Below, one piece after another: positions 38,001-44,793 of a DNA stretch of 64,000 bases. A model generated the notes under the pieces. It was not told where the DNA came from. It ran no database searches and was given only the letters and a program-made list of their open reading frames with translations. The first letter of the stretch is position 1, and every line of letters starts with the position of its first letter. The stretch comes from Pontiella desulfatans (GTDB taxonomy: Bacteria; Verrucomicrobiota; Kiritimatiellia; Kiritimatiellales; Pontiellaceae): NCBI RefSeq assembly GCF_900890425.1, contig NZ_CAAHFG010000004.1, forward strand, positions 366,798 through 430,797, written 5' to 3'. Both the position numbers and the translations under genes were made by a program.

Positions 38001-39205
38001 TGAAAAAGGAAAAGCTCAGCCTGTTCCTGTTCATCGATGCCTTTGGCTGGGAAGTGAAGCAGCGCCATCCCGAATTCCTGCAAGGCCTGATCCTGGAGAG
38101 CAAGCCGCTCGAAACCATCCTGGGCTACTCCTCCGCCTGCGACCCCTCCATCATCTCCGGCCTCACCCCGGCCGACCACAAGCTGTGGTCGTCCTACTAC
38201 TACGATCCGGAAGGCTCCCCCTTCAAGTGGACGCGTCCCCTCGCCCTTTTGCCCGACTTCATTTTCCGGCGCGGCCGCGTGCGCAACCAGCTAAGCAAAT
38301 GGATCAAGAAACGGTGCGGCTTCACCGGCTATTTCCAGCTTTACGCCGTCCCCTTCAAGCAACTGCACCTGTTCAACTATGCCGAGCAAAAACGTATCTG
38401 GGAGCCCGGAGGCCTCCCGCAAGGCGACTCCATCTTCGACCGCATGGCCCGCAAAGGCATCCCCTACTCCACCCATGACAGCGCGTTTCCGGACGAGGTT
38501 CGCATCGAAAAACTGCTCCAACACATCGAACAGCAGTCCATCGACTTCGCCTACTGCTCCCTCGGAAAACTCGACGGCCTGATGCATGCCGAAGGCATCG
38601 ACTCCCCGAAGATTGGGCCATTGATGGACTGGTACGACGCGCAGTTGCGCAAATTGATGGCCACGGCGGAAGAACAGTATGAAACGGTGTCCTTCTACCT
38701 CTTCACCGACCACGGCATGCACAACGTCGCCCGTTCCTACGACCTCATCACCGACATCGAAGCCCTGGGCCTGGAATGGAACAAGGACTATGCCGCCTTC
38801 TACGACTCCACCATGGCCCGCTTCTGGATCCTCGATGAAAAGGCTCGCGCCCCCATCACGGAATACCTGAACGGGCATTCACAGGGTCGGTTGCTGACCG
38901 ATGCAGAGCTCAAAAAGTTCGGCGTCTGGTTCGAGGATGGCCAATATGGCGACCTGGTGTTCCTCATGAACTCCGGCACCCAGATTATTCCAAGTTTCAT
39001 GGGCGCCAAGCCCTGCAAAGGCATGCACGGCTACCACCCTGACGATCCCGATTCGCTCGCGTCGCTCTCATCGAACAAGCCCATCCCCGAATCCATCACC
39101 AAAATCCAGCACATCCACCAGCTCATGCTGACCGAACTGGCCTTGGAGGGCGAGCCAACCCCGGCAGAAACAGCTCGGACAGAGCCTCGCCCTCCAAAGG
39201 AATGA
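38000..39205 (+). CDS. Alkaline phosphatase-superfamily phosphodiesterase/phosphatase
   Basis: A 401-residue soluble enzyme of the alkaline phosphatase/nucleotide pyrophosphatase superfamily, using two metal ions. Metal and nucleophile sites are all visible: FIDAFGWEV near the N-terminus, a serine nucleophile candidate in CDPSIISGLTP, LGKLDGLMHAEG, LFTDHGMHN and GMHGYHPDD. No signal peptide, so it acts in the cytoplasm, unlike most secreted family members. Position after the GT2 and nucleotidyltransferase genes suggests it trims or transfers a phospho-group on the product they make. AMP or sugar-phosphate chemistry is possible but not shown. Confidence 0.85.
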   Translation: MKKEKLSLFLFIDAFGWEVKQRHPEFLQGLILESKPLETILGYSSACDPSIISGLTPADHKLWSSYYYDPEGSPFKWTRPLALLPDFIFRRGRVRNQLSKWIKKRCGFTGYFQLYAVPFKQLHLFNYAEQKRIWEPGGLPQGDSIFDRMARKGIPYSTHDSAFPDEVRIEKLLQHIEQQSIDFAYCSLGKLDGLMHAEGIDSPKIGPLMDWYDAQLRKLMATAEEQYETVSFYLFTDHGMHNVARSYDLITDIEALGLEWNKDYAAFYDSTMARFWILDEKARAPITEYLNGHSQGRLLTDAELKKFGVWFEDGQYGDLVFLMNSGTQIIPSFMGAKPCKGMHGYHPDDPDSLASLSSNKPIPESITKIQHIHQLMLTELALEGEPTPAETARTEPRPPKE

Positions 39206-39232
39206 TTACGCATCACTCGTTACGAATTACGT
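39204..39232. repeat. Degenerate ATTACG/ATCAC-type short repeat
   Basis: Contains GATTACG, GCATCAC, CGTTACG and AATTACG units in a row, abutting the phosphatase stop. It resembles the CGTGATA string at 21252 read on the other strand (TATCACG), so both may belong to one genome-wide low-complexity family. Confidence 0.5.
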
Positions 39233-39235
39233 CCC

Positions 39236-39457
39236 ATGGAAGAACTATTCCCCGATCCCAAATTCCTGCTCGAACTCGCCGAAGCCCGTATGCCGTTCGG
39301 CAAGCACCAGGGCTGGTTGCTCATCGACCTCCCCGAACCCTACGTCGTCTGGTTCAAGCAAAAGGGCTTTCCCCACGGCAAGCTCGGCAAACAGCTCGAA
39401 ACCATCTACGTCATCAAAGCCAACGGCCTCGAGCACCTCTTCGATCCCCTGCGCTAA
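39236..39457 (+). CDS. DUF3820 family small protein
   Basis: A 73-residue protein matching the DUF3820 pattern from end to end: MPFGKHQGWLLIDLPEPYVVWF, then GFPHGKLG and a C-terminal NGLEHLFDPL. The family is widespread and its role is not known; a virulence or quorum-sensing link is annotated for some members. The ATG lacks a recognisable ribosome-binding site and lies 30 bp after the phosphatase stop, with the short repeat between, so it may be a read-through addition to the operon. Confidence 0.85.
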   Translation: MEELFPDPKFLLELAEARMPFGKHQGWLLIDLPEPYVVWFKQKGFPHGKLGKQLETIYVIKANGLEHLFDPLR

Positions 39458-39473
39458 TCCTTAACCCGGTAAT

Positions 39474-39524
39474 GAACCACGAAATACCTGGAGCAGCGGT
39501 GCCACGCTAGGTATTCCGTGGTTC
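39474..39524. repeat. Imperfect inverted repeat (CCACGAAATACCT type)
   Basis: GAACCACGAAATACCT is answered by AGGTATTCCGTGGTTC with one mismatch and a 19-base loop. It lies just downstream of the DUF3820 gene and may serve as a transcription end, though no T-run follows. Confidence 0.7.
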
Positions 39525-39594
39525 CAACCTCATTCATCGATCCCGGTTCAACCCAAATGACCTCAATTCGAACAACCATCCAACCCGTTTTCTT

Positions 39595-39650
39595 TTTTAA
39601 GTATATCATCCAACCACCACGATCGTGGTGGTTGGATGATATACTTAAAA
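39595..39650. repeat. 56-bp perfect palindrome upstream of bcp
   Basis: Two 28-base arms with zero spacer, centred at 39622/39623 (CACGATCGTG core, TTTTAAGTATATCATCC outer part). There is a T-run on its left flank (TCTTTTTTAA), so on the minus strand it is not terminator-like, and it stands 74 bp before the bcp start codon. It has no sequence likeness to the 14501 palindrome but the same architecture. Confidence 0.9.
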
Positions 39651-39723
39651 CTGGCAAGAGGAGTTTTCAATGCGGGGAAATTGGCCTATGCTTTCGCCAT
39701 TATAGCCAAAGAAAGGAACTGTT

Positions 39724-40191
39724 ATGGATTCACTCGAAGGAAAGAAAGCGCCAGCGTTCACGCTGGAAGGTAGCGACGGAAAGAAGCATTCGATCAAGGA
39801 TTATCTCGGCAAGCGGATAGTGATCTATTTTTACCCGCGCGACAATACGCCGGGTTGCACAAAGGAATCGTGTGGATTCCGCGACCTGCACCAGGAGATC
39901 GGCGATCTGAACACGGTGGTGCTGGGCGTGAGCAAGGATAGCCTCGCCTCGCACGATACGTTTATCGAAAAGTTCAACCTGCCCTTCACGTTGCTTTCCG
40001 ATCCGGAAACGAAGATGATGGCCAAGTATGGCGCATGGGGCGAAAAGGTGCTCTATGGCAAAACCAGCATCGGCTGCATCCGCTCGACGGTGATCGTCGA
40101 TGAAAAGGGGAAGATCATCAAACATTGGCGCAAGGTGCCGAAGGCCGATGCGCACCCCGCCAAGGTGCTGGAAATTCTCCAGAGCCTTTAA
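39724..40191 (+). CDS. bcp: Thioredoxin-dependent peroxiredoxin, BCP/PrxQ type
   Basis: Reduces hydrogen peroxide and organic hydroperoxides with electrons from thioredoxin; cytoplasmic. The 155-residue protein has the peroxidatic cysteine in NTPGCTKES and a resolving cysteine five residues on (CGFRD), the atypical 2-Cys layout of PrxQ. FYPRDNTPGCT, PFTLLSDPE and a C-terminal helix complete the thioredoxin-fold signature. AAAGGAACTGTT precedes the ATG. In an anaerobe with an [FeFe] hydrogenase a few kb away, such an enzyme would protect oxygen-sensitive metal centres. Confidence 0.96.
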   Translation: MDSLEGKKAPAFTLEGSDGKKHSIKDYLGKRIVIYFYPRDNTPGCTKESCGFRDLHQEIGDLNTVVLGVSKDSLASHDTFIEKFNLPFTLLSDPETKMMAKYGAWGEKVLYGKTSIGCIRSTVIVDEKGKIIKHWRKVPKADAHPAKVLEILQSL

Positions 40192-40207
40192 ACCTGGCTG
40201 GACTTAA

Positions 40208-40283
40208 TTGCCACAAAGAGGCTCAAAATGCACAAAGACCCGGACTGTAGTGTCTTCATGCTTCTTGCACCTTTTCGTGGCAA
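40208..40283. repeat. Imperfect hairpin repeat (TTGCCACAAAGAGG type)
   Basis: Two 32-base arms, beginning TTGCCAC and ending GTGGCAA, match at about 24 of 32 positions around a 12-base loop. The purine-rich CCACRAAGAGG-like arm resembles interspersed repeats that I recall from several Gram-negative groups. It lies in the 141-bp gap between bcp and the IS element. Confidence 0.6.
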
Positions 40284-40341
40284 TCTCAACTCCCGCGAGT
40301 ACTACATCCATTCAATATCATTCATGCAATGCTAGAGCAAT

Positions 40342-40908
40342 TTAATTTAAACTGTAGCCGCATGAGGCAAACCAACCTTGAGCATCCGCCGCACTAACGC
40401 ACCCTAAGGCAGCGCCGATCGCATCAAACAGAGATTCCAGGGAGCGCGCTTTTTCCCCGCGAAGCAATTGCTTTACTTTGCTCCACATCTTTTCGATGGG
40501 ATTGAGATCAGGACTGTAGGGCGGAAGGAACCAAACCTCTGCCCCAGCTTCTTCGATCAACTGTAACGAAGCCTTGTCCTTATGAGCCGAGAGGTTATCA
40601 AGCACAACGATATCGCCCACTCGAAGAGTCGGAGCTAGAACCTGTTCGACATAGGCACGGAATACATCGCCGCTTGTGGCGGCATCAATCGCCATGCAGG
40701 CTGTTTCTCCGTTGAAACGAATGGAGGAGATCATGGTGGTGGTACACCAATGGCCATGCGGGGCGTGATCGTAAGCCCGCTCATTTTTCGGCGAGCGTCC
40801 GTACAGCCGAGTCATATTGGTCTTGGCTCCAGCCTCATCAATAAAGACCAACCGAGCAATGTCAAGTTGCCCTTGCATGGCCATCCACTCAGCCCGTGCG
40901 AGTTTCAC
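40342..40908 (-). CDS. IS630 transposase, DDE catalytic part (orfB)
   Basis: Carries the DDE nuclease core: first aspartate in FIDEAGAKT, second in VVLDNLSAHKD, and the closing glutamate in PPYSPDLNPIEKMWS. Its natural N-terminus is supplied by the upstream frame. The open frame continues 5' of the nominal start as KKTLHASEQGREDVKLARAEW-type sequence, reached after a run of eight A residues (40941-40948). The frame relation needs a +1 (or -2) shift. All three catalytic residues are intact, so the element may be active. Confidence 0.9.
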   Translation of the reverse strand: MKLARAEWMAMQGQLDIARLVFIDEAGAKTNMTRLYGRSPKNERAYDHAPHGHWCTTTMISSIRFNGETACMAIDAATSGDVFRAYVEQVLAPTLRVGDIVVLDNLSAHKDKASLQLIEEAGAEVWFLPPYSPDLNPIEKMWSKVKQLLRGEKARSLESLFDAIGAALGCVSAADAQGWFASCGYSLN

Positions 40909-41278
40909 GTCTTCGCGCCCTTGCTCGCTGGCGTGAAGCGTTTTTTTTAAAGCTCATCCCCATGTCCTTGAGTACATAGTGAATGGCAGGCAGCGTGCAA
41001 TCGAGCTCCAGTTGCTCTCGGATCTCCCACAACGTGATATCAGGTTGCCGATCAATCAGCGTTTTCATCTGCTTCCGGTGCTCTTGGGTGAAGTAGGGTT
41101 TTCTTCCTGAATGGCTGTGAAGCGGGGCGATATCGCCGGTTCGCTTCCGTTGCGAGAGGAGCTTCTTTACCATACCAAGCGATACCTTGTATCGGTCAGC
41201 AATGTCCTGCCGGGTTCCTTCTCCGGCATCGTAGGTGGCCAGAATTCTCTGGCGTAGATCCAGTGATAGAGTGCTCAT
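40889..41278 (-). CDS. IS630 transposase, helix-turn-helix part (orfA)
   Basis: A 129-residue frame with the DNA-binding half of the transposase: an N-terminal helix-turn-helix (LRQRILATYDAGEGTRQDIA and YKVSLGMVKKLLSQ) and a second one (HRKQMKTLIDRQPDITLWEI). It ends in an out-of-frame, arginine-rich tail after the A8 tract that would be replaced by the catalytic part through frameshifting, as known in several IS630 members. Confidence 0.88.
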   Translation of the reverse strand: MSTLSLDLRQRILATYDAGEGTRQDIADRYKVSLGMVKKLLSQRKRTGDIAPLHSHSGRKPYFTQEHRKQMKTLIDRQPDITLWEIREQLELDCTLPAIHYVLKDMGMSFKKNASRQRARARRRETRTG

Positions 41279-41333
41279 GCAAAGAACTCTACACAATGAC
41301 TCATCTAATGGCTATAGAATTATTTAAAATGCT

Positions 41334-41579
41334 CTAGTGCTCGAACACCATGGTTTTGCAATCGACGCCACCAATGGCTTGGACGGCTTCGATCATCTGG
41401 CAGGTTTCGGGCGTATCGGCCATTTCCAGCAGGATCAGGCCGTTCGATGGGCAGATATCGTCGTGCATGCCCAAGCGGGTTTTAATCTGTTCGCCGAATT
41501 GCGTGAAGACCGCCTGAACCTTCACGGCATGGGCCTCGCGGTCGACAATGTGAACGCCTACGATAATATGCTTATCCAT
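41334..41579 (-). CDS. TM1266-family iron-only hydrogenase system regulator
   Basis: An 81-residue protein of the small ACT/NikR-C-like family named after TM1266, which is typically found next to [FeFe] hydrogenase genes. Visible landmarks are HIIVGVHIVDREAHAVKVQAV at the N-terminus (alpha/beta start), the middle RLGMHDD and LILLEMADTPETCQM, and the C-terminal GGVDCKTMVFEH. The second of two in-frame ATGs (41579) is preferred because AGGAG lies 7 bases upstream of it. The gene overlaps the ATPase gene by 8 bp. Its TAG stop codon is formed at the TA target of the IS630 element, yet is unchanged in sequence. Confidence 0.82.
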   Translation of the reverse strand: MDKHIIVGVHIVDREAHAVKVQAVFTQFGEQIKTRLGMHDDICPSNGLILLEMADTPETCQMIEAVQAIGGVDCKTMVFEH

Positions 41580-42885
41580 TTCCATTCTCCTGGTTGGTTG
41601 GTGATTCGTTGAGTACGAGAAAGCGCGGATCGACTTCGTAGAATTGGTTGCGCCCCTCTTTTTCCGCGTGGGCGGCCAGGCAAAGATCGACCCAGTTCTT
41701 GAGGTATTTCTGGATCTGCTGCTTGCTCTTTCCCATGGTGGCGGCGAGCGAGCTGTTGGTGAAGCGTCGTTGCCGGACGGCGGCAAGGAAGACTTCCAGC
41801 TCCATGCCGTGGAGCGTGCGCTTCAATTCGCCAAAGACAATCTCGTGCAGTCCCGCCTGTGCATCCTCCAGACCGAGCGGTTGGGCATAGCTATCGGGCA
41901 GGTGGCTGATGAGGGAGGTGATGGCATTCATGACATAGCGTATTTTTCCCGAGAAGGTTTCGTAGAGATAGAAGACCACATCGTAGTCGACCGGCTTGAT
42001 CCATTGCATCCGCGGAACCGCGAGCAACGCATAGCGCTTTTCCATCACTTTTCTTACCGCCTCGTGCGACAGCGGTTCCAGATGCACCGGCGTGTCGAAG
42101 AAGATGCTGCGCACCCGGGGCAACGGGATGATGACCTGCTGGAACATGCCTTCATAGCCCACGAACACGAAATATGCGCCGGGTTCCTGCAGGACATCGC
42201 GGATGTTTTCGAAAAAGTCGCGCAGTTTTTCAGGCGTTCGCCGGGCCAAAAGTTCCAGGTTGTCCAGATGGAAAACGACGCCGGAAAATCCGCGGGTTTG
42301 AATGAGGGCTATCAAACCGGAAAGAAGCTCCCGGAGTTGGTCGTTGGTCACCTCGCCGACCTTGACGGAGGAATTGCTGGTTCGCCCAAACCCGCCTCCG
42401 GTTCCAATCACCGAGATGCTGCCGGAAAACCCGTGCCCTTTTTCAACATGCACGCCGGTGATTGCTGTGATCTTGCGCAGGATCTTGTTTTTGTCGAAGG
42501 CCTTTTCCCCCATTTCCAGGCGCAGGCGCGCCGAGAGCGAAGCGAGAAGGCTCAGGAGAAAATCGCGCTCCCCCCACTCTTCCCTAACCGAGATCTCCGT
42601 CAGCGGGGAAAGCAACCGATGGTCCTTGGACGACTCCCACAGCTGCCGGTGATAGTTGACAAACGTGGTCTTTCCGACCCCCGGTTCGCCTTCCACGACC
42701 ATCCTCCCGCCGCCCGGATTCCGCAGGAAATTCATCAGCAAGCGGGAAGCCGATGAAGAAATATCGCGTTCCACATAGGCATCCTGCACCGAGAGCGGGG
42801 CCGCCTTGCTGAGCGACAACGCCTTCGTATCGTAGGGATTATCGGTAAACCCGTACCGCTCCCACAAGTTCTGCGTAAGCTCCAT
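41572..42885 (-). CDS. AAA+ ATPase with C-terminal winged helix, hydrogenase-linked
   Basis: A 437-residue P-loop ATPase. Walker A is EGEPGVGKTTF (about residues 65-75) and Walker B-like VVFHLDNLELL (about 220). A sensor region and a C-terminal helix-turn-helix-like segment (RRFTNSSLAATMGKSKQQIQKYLKNW) follow, an ORC/Cdc6- or STAND-like plan. It is not a sigma-54 activator, since no GAFTGA loop is seen. GAAAGGA precedes ATG 42885. Lying between hydA and the TM1266-like gene, and preceded by an inverted-repeat operator, it is probably a nucleotide-dependent regulator of the hydrogenase operon; this is inference from position. Confidence 0.8.
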   Translation of the reverse strand: MELTQNLWERYGFTDNPYDTKALSLSKAAPLSVQDAYVERDISSSASRLLMNFLRNPGGGRMVVEGEPGVGKTTFVNYHRQLWESSKDHRLLSPLTEISVREEWGERDFLLSLLASLSARLRLEMGEKAFDKNKILRKITAITGVHVEKGHGFSGSISVIGTGGGFGRTSNSSVKVGEVTNDQLRELLSGLIALIQTRGFSGVVFHLDNLELLARRTPEKLRDFFENIRDVLQEPGAYFVFVGYEGMFQQVIIPLPRVRSIFFDTPVHLEPLSHEAVRKVMEKRYALLAVPRMQWIKPVDYDVVFYLYETFSGKIRYVMNAITSLISHLPDSYAQPLGLEDAQAGLHEIVFGELKRTLHGMELEVFLAAVRQRRFTNSSLAATMGKSKQQIQKYLKNWVDLCLAAHAEKEGRNQFYEVDPRFLVLNESPTNQENGNG

Positions 42886-42911
42886 GGCATTCCTTTCAGT
42901 AAACAAGGTTA

Positions 42912-42974
42912 GGTTTACCTTGGTTGACCAACCCTGTCAAAGGTAAACCGTATAAGGATTACCTTTGTTTACCA
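42912..42974 (-). promoter_or_regulatory. Operator-like repeats before the AAA+ regulator gene
   Basis: GGTTTACCTT (42912-42921) and AAGGTAAACC (42940-42949) are an exact 10-bp inverted pair with 18 bases between. A third partial copy, TTACCTTTGTTTACC, lies at about 42960-42974. They fill the 112-bp gap between hydA and the ATPase gene, and look like binding sites for a dimeric regulator, perhaps the ATPase or TM1266-like protein itself. Confidence 0.6.
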
Positions 42975-42997
42975 TGGATCCTCCCCGCCATTGGACG

Positions 42998-44770
42998 CTA
43001 GATCCGCTCTTTTTCGAAATATTTCGTGTGGAGCAGTTCGTGCGATTTGTGGCCGAGCGGGGCACCGAGGAAATCTTCGTATAGCTTGGCGACGGCCTCG
43101 TTCTCGTGCGACTTGCGCAGGGTTTTTCCTTCGTCCTCGGCATAGATGGCCTTGATGCGCGCCTTGCGCACTTCATCGGTCGTGATGCGGGGCTGTCCCC
43201 CACCCCCGATGCACCCACCCGGGCAGGTCATGACTTCGATGAAGTGGTATTCGGCTTCGCCGGCGCGGATCTTTTCGACCAGTGCGCGAGCATTGGCCAG
43301 CGAATGCGCCACGGCAACCTTTGCGGTGACCCCTTCGAGGAAGCTCCATGCCGGGACGGTTCCTTCGATGGTGATGGCGGCCTCCTTGATGCCCTCGAGC
43401 CCAACAACAGGCGTGACATGCAGGTTTTCGAAAGGCAGCTCGCGGCCCGTCACCAGCTCGTAGGCGGTACGCAGTGCGGCTTCCATCACCCCGCCTGAGT
43501 TGGCGAAGATGTCGGCGGCGCCGGAACCGAGTCCGAGCGGTGCATCCATTTCGGAATCTTCCAACGAAACGAAGTCGATGCCGGCTTCGGTGATCATCCG
43601 GCCCAACTCGCGGGTGGTGAGCACGACATCCACATCCTGCGCGCCGCTGCCGTTCATTTCGGGGCGGGCGGCCTCGTATTTCTTGGCGGTGCAGGGCATT
43701 ACGGAAACCATGAACATTTCTTCCGGCTTTTTGCCTAGCTTCTGGGCATAGTAGGTTTTCACCATGGCGCCCATCATCTGCTGCGGCGATTTGCAGGTGG
43801 AAAGATTGGCGAGCATGTCGGGATAGTAGAATTCCATGAACTGGATCCATCCGGGCGAGCAGCTGGTGAACATGGGCAACGCCACCTCTTCGCCATCGAC
43901 CAGCGCCTTCTTGAGGCGGGTCAGCAATTCAGTGCCTTCCTCCATGATGGTGAGGTCGGCCGAAAAGTTGGTATCGAAGATGGCATCGAATTTCATGCGG
44001 CGCAATGCGGTGGTCATCTTTCCGGTCACCAGGGTGCCCGGTTCCATTCCAAAGCATTCACCGAGCGCGGCACGGATGGCCGGTGCGGTCTGAACGACCA
44101 CGGTCAGATCCGGATTGTCCAGTGCCGCCCATACCTCGGCGGTCTGGTCGCGTTCGGAGATTGCACCGACCGGGCAGACGGCGGAGCATTGGCCGCACTG
44201 CACACAGGTTACCGTATCCAGCCCCTTGCCGAAGGCCGGGCCAATGGTGGTTTTGAAACCGCGGCTCTGCGGAAAAAGAGCTGAAACACTCTGGGTTGCC
44301 GTACATACGGTTACGCAGCGGCGACAGGAAATGCACTTGGCGCTATCGCGCACTAGCCCGGCCGTGCTTTCATCCTGGCAACGCGGCGCCTTTTCCCCTT
44401 CGTATCGCAGTTCGCGAATACCGAGGTCGCGTGCAATGGACTGGAGCTCGCAATCCTCGTTCCGGTCGCAGATCTGGCAGTCGCCCTCGTGCTCGGAGAG
44501 CAAAAGCTCAACGACCAGTTTGCGCGCCTCGCGCACGCGCCGGTTGTTGGTGTGGATCTTCATTTCGTCGGAAACCGGCATGACGCAGGAGGCGACCAAA
44601 TCCTTTACACCCTCGATCTCGACCAGGCAGACGCGGCATGCGCCAATGGCCTGTATTTTTTCGAGATAGCAGAGTGTCGGTATTTTGATGCCCGCCTGCT
44701 TGCACGCCTCAAGGACGGTGGTTCCCTCTTCGACCGAGTACGGTTTGTAATCAATGGTGATATCAATCAT
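42998..44770 (-). CDS. hydA: [FeFe] hydrogenase catalytic subunit HydA, group A
   Basis: Catalytic subunit of a soluble NAD(P)-linked [FeFe] hydrogenase, 590 residues. The N-terminal [2Fe-2S] domain (CYLEKIQAIGACRVC) is followed by a His-Cys3 [4Fe-4S] site (HEGDCQICDRNEDC) and two [4Fe-4S] sites (CISCRRCVTVC and CVQCGQCSAVCPVG). The H-cluster region has L1 TSCSPGW, L2 MPCTAKKYEA and L3 MTCPGGCIGGGG. L1 has Ser where the commoner consensus has a second Cys. GAGGATTT lies before ATG 44770; a longer frame upstream is not supported. It is the third gene of hydC-hydB-hydA. The maturases HydE/F/G are not in this window. Confidence 0.95.
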   Translation of the reverse strand: MIDITIDYKPYSVEEGTTVLEACKQAGIKIPTLCYLEKIQAIGACRVCLVEIEGVKDLVASCVMPVSDEMKIHTNNRRVREARKLVVELLLSEHEGDCQICDRNEDCELQSIARDLGIRELRYEGEKAPRCQDESTAGLVRDSAKCISCRRCVTVCTATQSVSALFPQSRGFKTTIGPAFGKGLDTVTCVQCGQCSAVCPVGAISERDQTAEVWAALDNPDLTVVVQTAPAIRAALGECFGMEPGTLVTGKMTTALRRMKFDAIFDTNFSADLTIMEEGTELLTRLKKALVDGEEVALPMFTSCSPGWIQFMEFYYPDMLANLSTCKSPQQMMGAMVKTYYAQKLGKKPEEMFMVSVMPCTAKKYEAARPEMNGSGAQDVDVVLTTRELGRMITEAGIDFVSLEDSEMDAPLGLGSGAADIFANSGGVMEAALRTAYELVTGRELPFENLHVTPVVGLEGIKEAAITIEGTVPAWSFLEGVTAKVAVAHSLANARALVEKIRAGEAEYHFIEVMTCPGGCIGGGGQPRITTDEVRKARIKAIYAEDEGKTLRKSHENEAVAKLYEDFLGAPLGHKSHELLHTKYFEKERI

Positions 44771-44793
44771 TTTTAAATCCTCGTTAAATCCCA

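Larger units (their letters stand above)
40333..41336 (-). mobile_element. IS630-family insertion sequence, complete
   Basis: A 1000-bp element (40335-41334) flanked on both sides by TA, the target duplication of the IS630/Tc1-mariner superfamily. Terminal inverted repeats of about 28 bp match imperfectly: the left end reads GAGCAATTTAATTTAAACTG and the right end, reversed, GAGCATTTTAAATAATTCTA, both followed by TAGCC. It carries one two-frame transposase on the minus strand. The right TA lies inside the TAG stop codon of the hydrogenase-regulator gene, which the insertion rebuilt. Confidence 0.92.

Noticed and set aside
41572-42885. Sigma-54 activator for the hydrogenase operon
   Set aside because: The ATPase lacks the GAFTGA loop and a Fis-type domain, and no clear -24/-12 promoter was found.
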